This document shows, piece by piece, positions 57,399-64,000 of a stretch of 64,000 nt of DNA (position 1 is its first letter; each line of letters starts with the position of its first letter). A model generated the notes under the pieces. It made no database searches. It was not told where the DNA came from and saw only the letters and a program-made list of their open reading frames with translations. The DNA is from Vibrio sp. 10N.286.49.B1 (GTDB taxonomy: Bacteria > Pseudomonadota > Gammaproteobacteria > Enterobacterales > Vibrionaceae): contig NZ_MCUW01000008.1 in NCBI RefSeq assembly GCF_002873335.1, positions 124,001 to 188,000 on the forward strand, read 5' to 3'. A program made the position numbers and the translations under genes.

Positions 57399-58640
57399 TT
57401 GCAAACACTATCTCAGCTAAGATCAGGCGAACTCGCCGGTGTCACTCGCCTTGCTTTATCGGAAAATCTAACGTCGTTTCCAAAAGAAATATTGTCTCTT
57501 GCTGATAGTTTAGAAATTCTGGATTTATCCAACAACCAACTCTCTTCGCTGCCGAATGAACTCGAATTATTCACTAAGCTAAAAATTGTTTTTGCTTCAA
57601 ATAATCGCTTTACCGAACTTCCTGAGGTATTGGGTCGTTGCCCGAGCCTTGAAATGGTTGGTTTTAAGGCCAATCAAATCACTCGTGTCTCTGAGCATTC
57701 GCTTCCACAACGTTTACGGTGGCTTATTCTAACGGATAACGCGATTAACGAGTTACCAGACTCATTAGGAGAACGACCGAGGCTCCAGAAGCTCGCACTG
57801 GCAGGCAATAATCTCACAAGCTTACCTGATACGATGAGTAAACTTAAGAATCTAGAATTGGTAAGAATTTCAGCGAATCAATTAACGAATTGCCCAGATC
57901 ATCTTCTAACGTTACCGAAACTTGCATGGTTTGCATTTGCAGGAAACCCGTTTTGCGAGTCCGATGTCAACATTCGTTCGGTACCGCAGCTAAGCAAAAA
58001 GACGTACACTTTATTAGAGACGCTCGGCCAAGGCGCTTCGGGTGTAATATCGAAAGCAAAATGGAACGAACCGCAATCCACATTTCCAGAGGGAATTGCG
58101 GTCAAAGTATTTAAGGGTGAAGTCACAAGTGATGGCTATCCCGAGGACGAATTGCAGGCTTGCTTGAAGGTGGGTAATCACCCGAACCTAGTGCAATCGT
58201 TAGCACAAGTCCAAGAGCCGGGTTATTTAGCCTTGGTCATGAACCTCATTCCTCCGCATTATAAAAATTTGGGACTGCCACCTTGTCTAGACAGTTGCAC
58301 GCGAGACACATTTGAGCCGGGTTTTACGTTACCTATTGATAAAATAGTACATATTGTTGCCCAAATGGAAGACGTCTTTCATCACCTGCACAGTAATCAG
58401 GTGTGTCACGGTGATCTGTATGCACACAACACCCTAGTCGATGACAGCGGTAACATCATTTTCGGAGATTTTGGTGCCGCTACGATGTACCACATGTTGT
58501 CAGCCAAACAACAAACGCAAATTCAAGCGATTGAGTACCGTGCGTTTCGTCATTTTATTGATGATCTACTGAATATTTGTGCGGCTGGCGATAAAGGTAG
58601 TGACCACTATGTGGCACTGGACAAAAAAGTGCGCGCCTAA
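57399..58640 (+). CDS. Leucine-rich-repeat protein kinase
   Basis: The 413-residue protein starts with seven or so leucine-rich repeats (residues about 10-190, units such as LEILDLSNNQLSSLPNEL) and continues with a Ser/Thr-kinase-like domain from residue 203. The kinase shows LGQGASG (P-loop), AVKVF (Lys), HGDLYAHN (catalytic loop, near 337) and FGDFGAA (DFG). There is no membrane segment, so it is cytoplasmic. The start is TTG at 57399, because an upstream ATG is out of frame. The substrate is unknown; it ends before a terminator-like repeat. Confidence 0.85.
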   Translation: MQTLSQLRSGELAGVTRLALSENLTSFPKEILSLADSLEILDLSNNQLSSLPNELELFTKLKIVFASNNRFTELPEVLGRCPSLEMVGFKANQITRVSEHSLPQRLRWLILTDNAINELPDSLGERPRLQKLALAGNNLTSLPDTMSKLKNLELVRISANQLTNCPDHLLTLPKLAWFAFAGNPFCESDVNIRSVPQLSKKTYTLLETLGQGASGVISKAKWNEPQSTFPEGIAVKVFKGEVTSDGYPEDELQACLKVGNHPNLVQSLAQVQEPGYLALVMNLIPPHYKNLGLPPCLDSCTRDTFEPGFTLPIDKIVHIVAQMEDVFHHLHSNQVCHGDLYAHNTLVDDSGNIIFGDFGAATMYHMLSAKQQTQIQAIEYRAFRHFIDDLLNICAAGDKGSDHYVALDKKVRA

Positions 58641-58648
58641 ATCAAACG

Positions 58649-58687
58649 TGACTCTGATACTGTTATTTCATATCAGAGTCATCTTTC
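58649..58687. terminator. Terminator-like inverted repeat
   Basis: TGACTCTGATA and TATCAGAGTCA (11 bp) flank an 11-base loop; only a short TCTTTC follows. It sits between convergent genes. Confidence 0.65.
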
Positions 58688-58704
58688 ATCGCACGACAAC
58701 GTCG

Positions 58705-58986
58705 TTAGATCACTGACACGCCTTCTACTTCCAATACCGTGTTCGCGTTGGCTCTCTCGATAATTTTCACTAAAGCAGATTGAATGACTTCATCTTCTCT
58801 TGCATCCGTTTTACTAGCAAACAACTCTTCTTGAATCTGTGCACCTTCTGCTAGTACAAACTGAACGATGACTTCCGTCGCTCGCTCAGCACTTTCACCA
58901 CGATATTCCAACGTTATCTGAGGGTACCCCTTAAAACCTTTTTTTACTTGTTTAGCAATGCGTTTTTTTGCTTTGTCTACATTCAT
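58705..58986 (-). CDS. Small protein of unknown function
   Basis: The 93-residue protein has a basic N-terminal helix (VDKAKKRIAKQVKKGFKG), a short beta region and an acidic C-terminal half (EDEVIQSALVKIIERA). No domain is recognised with confidence. The ATG is preceded by GGCAG, a weak ribosome-binding site. Confidence 0.6.
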   Translation of the reverse strand: MNVDKAKKRIAKQVKKGFKGYPQITLEYRGESAERATEVIVQFVLAEGAQIQEELFASKTDAREDEVIQSALVKIIERANANTVLEVEGVSVI

Positions 58987-59152
58987 ATTACTGCCTATAA
59001 AATGGAATAACCGTTAGCTGCGCTATCTGCCTCTGCCCATAAAATGCGACCAACAAATAACAAAATAAATCATGATGCTTCCAGACTACTTCGCTAACAC
59101 TAAGAAAACCATTACAATGCGCAAAAACCTTTAACTCTCACAGGCAATTTCC

Positions 59153-59842
59153 TTGAAACTCAGTAAACGGCTTATACAGATAGATAAAATGGTCGCAACG
59201 CACTATTCACATATTTGGGATTGCTGCTGCGATCATGGATATCTTGGCGCAGCCTTGTTAGATCGCCAAGCCGCTAAGGACATTCATTTTGTTGATATAG
59301 TGCCTAAACTCATGCAAGAGCTTGCAGCCAAGCTCGAACAGTTCCACTCTTCCAGCCAAGTACGAGCACATACCCATTGCCAGGATGTCGCAGCCATTCC
59401 GCTGGGGCAATACTCTGGCAGACAACTTATCATCATTGCAGGGGTGGGTGGCGATCTTATGATTCGTTTTATTACTTGCCTGCTCGATCAACATCCTACG
59501 CTGAGTCTTGATTTTCTATTATGTCCAGTACACCATCAATACGCGCTACGCGAGGCGTTAATCGAACGCGATTTAAGGTTAACCTCCGAAGCACTTGTAG
59601 AAGATAATCAACGATTTTATGAGGTGCTCCTTGTGTCGACAGACAGGACGAATGCATCACGTAAGGTAAGTAATGTAGGGAGTGATATTTGGGTCTCAAA
59701 TAGCGAAGAAAAAGCACTCTGCGCGCAGCATTATTTAACCAAGACGATCAATCACTACAAGCGCATTGCCAAAGGAAAGAACGATAACATTCAGCCGGTC
59801 ATTAATGCCTATCAAGCCGTCACTATTTCACGACTCACTTAA
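59153..59842 (+). CDS. trmK: tRNA (adenine22-N1)-methyltransferase TrmK
   Basis: The 229-residue protein shows the TrmK pattern: LSKRLIQIDKMV at the start, WDCCCDHGYLGAALL as the SAM-binding motif, IIIAGVGGDLM, and LLCPVHHQYALREAL in the next motif. It uses a TTG start, which gives the family's usual N-terminus. It methylates A22 of tRNAs in the family. It ends 10 bases from the convergent GFA gene. Confidence 0.85.
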   Translation: MKLSKRLIQIDKMVATHYSHIWDCCCDHGYLGAALLDRQAAKDIHFVDIVPKLMQELAAKLEQFHSSSQVRAHTHCQDVAAIPLGQYSGRQLIIIAGVGGDLMIRFITCLLDQHPTLSLDFLLCPVHHQYALREALIERDLRLTSEALVEDNQRFYEVLLVSTDRTNASRKVSNVGSDIWVSNSEEKALCAQHYLTKTINHYKRIAKGKNDNIQPVINAYQAVTISRLT

Positions 59843-59852
59843 CTCTAATTTA

Positions 59853-60254
59853 TCACGCGACTCGGTCAGCGGGATGACAGACACCATCATTAGTGACAAC
59901 GTCACCCAAATCAAAAGGATTCACCCCTTCAAGGCAGCCAAGATTAACACCATACTCGTTTGGGTTTGAACGGCGCAGATGGTGTGTATAAACGCCACAA
60001 ATCGAGCAAAAGTAATGCTTGGCTGTATGTGTGTTAAATTGATAAAGCGTTAGACTATCTTCACCTTTAATGAGCCGAATGCCATCCAACGGTACTGATA
60101 TCACGATGGCCCCCTTGCGACGACAGATTGAACAGTCGCATCGACGAGGATTGACAATACCGTTGGGCAGCGACAATATCATTTCCACCTCGCCACAATG
60201 GCACGTGGCATGATGCTTAGTTGCTATTGCCGTACCACCTACTCGTTTGATCAT
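59853..60254 (-). CDS. GFA-family (CENP-V) protein
   Basis: The 133-residue protein shows zinc-binding cysteines of the GFA domain: CHCGEVEM, CDCSICRRKG and FCSICGVYTHH, spaced as in the glutathione-dependent formaldehyde-activating enzyme fold. Most members have no known substrate. It may be cotranscribed with a small upstream membrane-protein frame. Confidence 0.88.
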   Translation of the reverse strand: MIKRVGGTAIATKHHATCHCGEVEMILSLPNGIVNPRRCDCSICRRKGAIVISVPLDGIRLIKGEDSLTLYQFNTHTAKHYFCSICGVYTHHLRRSNPNEYGVNLGCLEGVNPFDLGDVVTNDGVCHPADRVA

Positions 60255-60281
60255 ACTGTGTCCTTTTAAATTGCGACTAGA

Positions 60282-60377
60282 CTACATCACTCCGCTTGAT
60301 ACTTTGTAATAGACGACCCCGAATAAACCGACAAACACTAATACTGTGAATAACACTTTGATAATAACAAATTTCAC
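60282..60377 (-). CDS. Small single-helix membrane protein (candidate)
   Basis: A GTG at 60377 with AGAGGCGGAAAG just upstream opens a 31-residue frame (VKFVIIKVLFTVLVFVGLFG...), one hydrophobic helix flanked by Lys. It ends 27 bases before the GFA gene start on the same strand. The ribosome-binding site is good for such a small frame, but no homology is known to me. Confidence 0.45.
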   Translation of the reverse strand: MKFVIIKVLFTVLVFVGLFGVVYYKVSSGVM

Positions 60378-60767
60378 CTTTCCGCCTCTTTTTTTAGCCT
60401 TCACCAGTCAAAGAACAATCTAATGGTTTCATGCATCAGCATATCCTATACCGGGTCAGCGTATAGTGCTGTGTGAACCACTATTACGAATAGGTTATTT
60501 TGACCATAATGAGCTGGTTTCTATGTGATTGCCCTGTTCTTTAAGAGTTCACAAATGTCATCCTCGCGAGACCTTCATCGATATCAGCGATAACGAGCAA
60601 CAGCATGGCTCACCATAAAGAAGTGATCAGAGATGATATATCAATCGCATAATTTTATATGCAAAGGGATTATTGGCCCCTTAGGACGTTGAAACACCGT
60701 CATGGGCTTGACTGAATGACGACTATTTTTTATCTTGAAGAAGAACGCCTTTGCTTGCGCGTCTGGA

Positions 60768-60797
60768 ATGGCCGAGATCGGTGTAGTACTCGGCCAC
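60768..60797. repeat. Inverted repeat TGGCCGAG/CTCGGCCA
   Basis: The 8-bp arms (60769-60776 and 60789-60796) flank a 12-base loop; TTTCTTCTCTTTT follows. It may be a terminator for a lost gene. Confidence 0.5.
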
Positions 60798-60883
60798 TTT
60801 CTTCTCTTTTAATCGACTTAAACCGCGAAATCGACTTAAACCAAACTTTGCCTATCCACAGAAGACATATGCATGATTAAGCG

Positions 60884-61245
60884 TCAAATACAATCTACGC
60901 TAATTGGGAGCATTAAACGACCTTGCAAAAAGCCCATAGTCATAGGCATCCACACAGATTGAGCAAAAAACAAACTGGCTAATTCCTTCATCCTGTTAAT
61001 GCCTTTGGTCTTATAAGTATTTAATACCTAACACATTTGCAAGGACACCCACAGACCAGAAAGCAAGGCTGAATGTATCAATGCATCGCTTGTTTGGTGC
61101 TAATTCTCAAGCTGATGACCATTCTTTTTTAACAATTTGAACCGCGATTCAAGCTTCTAACGGTTGCAATACCACATCGCTATCTCAGTCGCATCAACAT
61201 CGAAAACATTCGAGAATGAATACCACCTTGTCAACGCCTTGGCTT
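60884..61245 (-). pseudogene. Decayed IS4-like transposase fragment
   Basis: On the minus strand a frame reads ...ATEIAMWYCNR-stop-KLESRFKLLKKNGHQLEN-stop-HQTSDALIHSALLSG..., like the C-terminal WY.NRW.IE.FFK.LK.....E transposase segment of IS4-type elements, with stops where Trp is expected. There are no inverted ends, no start and no full domain. It is an old remnant in a 1-kb gene-free stretch; nothing else is recognised between 60378 and 61306. Confidence 0.6.
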
Positions 61246-61306
61246 TTTTGTTCGTGTTAGCCAATTTATAGACGTTAAAGGAGTATGCATTACCCTTATT
61301 TATTAA

Positions 61307-63010
61307 TTATTGTTGGCTAACCTGTTTGAAGTTCAAATAATCTTGCTCAAACAATTCAGCCTTCAACTCATCAATCAACTTCATCACCTCACTTTCAGGT
61401 AAGCCAAAGTTTTTGAGCAAATGACGACCTCTAAGAAGGGTGCTCTCAATATAAGTTGCGCCAACAAATTCTATGCCATGTTCACGTAGGTAAAACTCAT
61501 CCGCTCTTGAGTTCGTTCTAGCAAAGATATCTAACTGAGGGTAATGAGAAAGCATCAAACAAACTTTTCGCAGTGATTCAGAATGAGTAATAGAGACAAA
61601 GACCGCATTGGCTCTCTCCAACTGTGCTTTTTTGCGAATGCTCGGCATCGTAATATCGCCAAAATGCGCGTTAATACCTAAAGACTTTGCACGTTGAACA
61701 CTGTCGTAGTTGATATCAATCGCAAGGTGAGGGATCTGTGCTTTTTTTGCGAGTAAAGCGATTAAACGCCCGACTTCATCAAGACCAACAATCACTATCG
61801 CATCGCCCTCTTCTTCACCAAGAAGCGATGCAGGGGTTGACTGGGTCACTAGATGTTGGGTGATCACATCCCCTAACTTACTCAACCATGGGGTAACGAT
61901 CATACTTAGGCTCACAACAACAATACCCGTCGCAGCCTGTTCAACGGTTAACATGCCTATTGATGACGCAATACCAAGCAACACGAATGCAAACTCTCCA
62001 ACCTGACTCAATGTAAAAGCGGTTTTTATACTGACACGAGTCGATTGACCTTCCAATTTCGCAAGTAGAAAAAATGAAGTGAGTTTAATCACGATGATCA
62101 TCAATAGCGTGAAGATAACTTGTGAGATATTGTGAGTCGCAACCTGAGGATCAATCGACATACCTACGGAGACAAAGAAAAGCCCCATCAATACCCCTTT
62201 AAATGGGTTGACGACACTCTCAAGAGTGTGGCGAAAGTCAGAGCCAGAAAGACTCATTCCGAGTAGGAAAGCGCCAAGTGTTGTCGATAGCCCAACTTCA
62301 TCAACCAACCATAATGTCGCTATCAAAGCGACAAATAAACACAGAACAAACCCTTCCTTATTATGCGCACGAACAGCCCAACGTAGGCCTTTGGGTAAGA
62401 TATAACGCCCAATTGTAATGATAGCGACGACAGCACCTATACCCAACAACAGAGGCATTATCGTATTATCAGAACTAGCCGTATTTTGATGAGCCAAGAC
62501 AGGAATAATGGCCATAACAGGTACAATGCTCAAGTCTTGCCCCATCAAATTGGTAAATATGTTCTTACCATGGGCAGTATTTGTCTCTCCTTTTTCTTCC
62601 AGCAACGTCATCACAACCGCCGTTGACGACTGCGCGAAGATCAGTCCAAAAACGAGTCCAACTTGCCAATCAAAGCCAAAGTAATAGTAAAGAAGACAAA
62701 ATACACTAGCCGTTAAAGCAACTTGCCCAATCCCTTGTACCAAGAGACCTTTTTTCATTTTCCATAAGTCTTGTGGTTTAACCTCAAGGCCAATGGTAAA
62801 AAGAAATAACACCACACCAAAGTCAGCAATTTGCTGCAAAAATTCAATGTCAGTTGTCGCTACAATGCCTGGTGTATGGGGGCCTAAAGTAATGCCAGCG
62901 GCAATAAAGCCAATAATAGTACCGAGCCTGAGGAAAGAAGAAAGGGCAATAAATGCTGTGATAGTCAGCATGACCATCGTCGCGAAATGAAAAAAGTTTA
63001 AGTTTTCCAT
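61307..63010 (-). CDS. CPA2 K+/H+ antiporter with TrkA-N domain (KefB/C-like)
   Basis: The 567-residue inner-membrane protein has about twelve helices with the CPA2 antiporter core: GLEVKPQDLWKMKKG, FAQSSTAVVMTLLEEKG and the GAFLLGMSLSGSDF region. A cytoplasmic TrkA-N (RCK) domain follows from residue about 400 (IVIVGLDEVGRLIALLAKK as Rossmann motif). KefB/C-type proteins export potassium under electrophile stress; some relatives are Na+/H+ antiporters. No KefF/G ancillary gene is adjacent. Confidence 0.9.
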   Translation of the reverse strand: MENLNFFHFATMVMLTITAFIALSSFLRLGTIIGFIAAGITLGPHTPGIVATTDIEFLQQIADFGVVLFLFTIGLEVKPQDLWKMKKGLLVQGIGQVALTASVFCLLYYYFGFDWQVGLVFGLIFAQSSTAVVMTLLEEKGETNTAHGKNIFTNLMGQDLSIVPVMAIIPVLAHQNTASSDNTIMPLLLGIGAVVAIITIGRYILPKGLRWAVRAHNKEGFVLCLFVALIATLWLVDEVGLSTTLGAFLLGMSLSGSDFRHTLESVVNPFKGVLMGLFFVSVGMSIDPQVATHNISQVIFTLLMIIVIKLTSFFLLAKLEGQSTRVSIKTAFTLSQVGEFAFVLLGIASSIGMLTVEQAATGIVVVSLSMIVTPWLSKLGDVITQHLVTQSTPASLLGEEEGDAIVIVGLDEVGRLIALLAKKAQIPHLAIDINYDSVQRAKSLGINAHFGDITMPSIRKKAQLERANAVFVSITHSESLRKVCLMLSHYPQLDIFARTNSRADEFYLREHGIEFVGATYIESTLLRGRHLLKNFGLPESEVMKLIDELKAELFEQDYLNFKQVSQQ

Positions 63011-63238
63011 CAGTTACTCTACGCAGAAATAGTAAGGAATCTTTGCACAGTAGCCGTAGTTAACGCTTTATCTAAATCGCTTTTGTAGTGTCTGATCCAT
63101 CGCTTCATATACCCACTGACTTGACGGTCGCTTACGCAACAAGGCCACATCACTTCTCCAGAACAGGGAACGGCATGATCCAGTCATGACGCCTAGGTAT
63201 GTAATAAAGCGATTACGGGACCACTTTATACTTCCAAG

Positions 63239-64000
63239 CTAAATATTTCGGTAATGATGAGCCGACGAAACGCGTTCTGGTTTATCTTTCAGCAACTTAA
63301 TGAAACAATCTGACATTGACCAATTGGTCACAATGCCTTCATCTTCCATATTAAGGATAGCATCATACCCTTCCTTGCCTTTCATCGTATAAGCACTTGA
63401 TGTTCCAGTATAAACCTTTGTTATATCTAACGGACGCCCCTCAATGAACACACCAGTTACGCGCTCACCCATTGGTGCCTTTTCGTCATATTGAAACTCA
63501 AGTTGAAACGTATAAGGATAACTACCAGAACCTGTGCCAACCACTCCATTACCAATTGCATTGTTGATAGCACCTTCAATGATCAAAGGGATAAAACAGC
63601 CCTGTATTGTGTAAACACCAATAGGCACTGCAAATGGCAGTAACCTACCCGCAATATCAGCGACCGATACATCACCGGCATTAAGAGAATTTCTTACTCC
63701 TCCCGCATTGTGTATCGCGAACTCAGGTCGATGGCCGAGCGCTGTCATCGCATGGTGAAATGACTCAGCTACAAAAGGCGCAATCTCACTACCACCATGC
63801 GCATCAGGTACACGAACATGTCGTAATGCATGCCGTAGTTTGGTGATCGTGGTTTGTTGCAATGCCTTTACGCGCGGCTGATATTTGTTTCTTAAGATAC
63901 TTTTGACTTGTTCATCTTTTCGACACTGAACAACATTATTGTGCGATTGTATTTTCGCTTTTACCGCATCATAGTCTTGATTGGTTAGAGCACAATCAAC
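63239..64000 (-). CDS. 5'-nucleotidase C-terminal domain protein, partial
   Basis: The frame is open at the right edge (64000), so only the C-terminal 253 residues are seen; a TTG at 63862 is internal. VAESFHHAM, IHNAGGVRNSLNAGDVSVADIAGRLLPF and VYTGTSSAYTMKGKEGYD match the 5'-nucleotidase C-terminal (substrate-binding) domain of UshA/NutA-type enzymes. The metallophosphatase domain and any signal peptide lie outside the window. The final protein is likely periplasmic or surface-bound. Confidence 0.88.
   Translation of the reverse strand, partial: VDCALTNQDYDAVKAKIQSHNNVVQCRKDEQVKSILRNKYQPRVKALQQTTITKLRHALRHVRVPDAHGGSEIAPFVAESFHHAMTALGHRPEFAIHNAGGVRNSLNAGDVSVADIAGRLLPFAVPIGVYTIQGCFIPLIIEGAINNAIGNGVVGTGSGSYPYTFQLEFQYDEKAPMGERVTGVFIEGRPLDITKVYTGTSSAYTMKGKEGYDAILNMEDEGIVTNWSMSDCFIKLLKDKPERVSSAHHYRNI

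Overview
The window looks like chromosomal DNA of a Vibrionaceae bacterium (Vibrio or a close relative). Three things point there: a run of gene cassettes separated by VCR-like attC sites, a divergent torS/torT pair, and housekeeping genes of gammaproteobacterial type (Phe-type aroG, mgsA, rsuA, cti, trmK). No genus-level marker such as rRNA is present, so this is inference.

Layout. 1-9.4 kb: the 3' end of a Pat/YfiQ-type lysine acetyltransferase, a LysR regulator, a Fur-boxed TonB-dependent heme receptor, a candidate Fur-controlled small RNA, a small membrane protein, an OFA-family transporter and a periplasmic fatty-acid cis/trans isomerase. 9.4-20.3 kb: signalling and metabolism, with hybrid kinase TorS and periplasmic TorT, methylglyoxal synthase, an amino-acid antiporter whose leader carries a terminator, an alpha/beta hydrolase and a second hybrid kinase with two tandem receiver domains. 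20.4-29.1 kb: YdcF-like and OsmC-like proteins, a secreted MsrA-MsrB fusion, an MscS channel, AroG with a TyrR-like box, a FAN1-like nuclease and a MaoC hydratase.

29.4-38.3 kb is the accessory region. A tRNA-Ser(UGA) gene is followed by the N-terminal stub of a tyrosine integrase, a secreted Lcl_C/DUF1566 protein broken by an in-frame UGA, and an array of about seven attC sites with cassette genes mostly on the minus strand. These encode GNAT, beta-trefoil lectin, cytochrome b561, zinc-ribbon, a reversed RelBE-type toxin-antitoxin, VOC, PhlG-like, DUF2971 and a frameshifted hypothetical protein. No integron integrase is present, so this is a CALIN-type cluster.

38.7-53.6 kb: a BCCT-like transporter divergent from a eukaryotic-type choline/carnitine acyltransferase; then a lipoprotein, a secreted beta-propeller broken by another in-frame UGA, a small secreted protein, and a tight five-gene operon for a Tat-exported molybdenum hydroxylase (Mo subunit, 2Fe-2S subunit, triheme cytochrome c, XdhC, MocA-like). 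53.6-64 kb: an outer-membrane protein with an octamer repeat at its stop codon, several small enzymes, an LRR-protein kinase, TrmK, a GFA protein, a decayed IS4-like transposase, a CPA2 K+/H+ antiporter and the C-terminal part of a 5'-nucleotidase.

The observations most worth following up are the two Trp-to-UGA interruptions, the two homopolymer frameshifts in cassette genes, the integrase-less cassette array, the Fur-controlled sRNA candidate, the terminator in the antiporter leader, and the bacterial carnitine-acyltransferase/BCCT pair.
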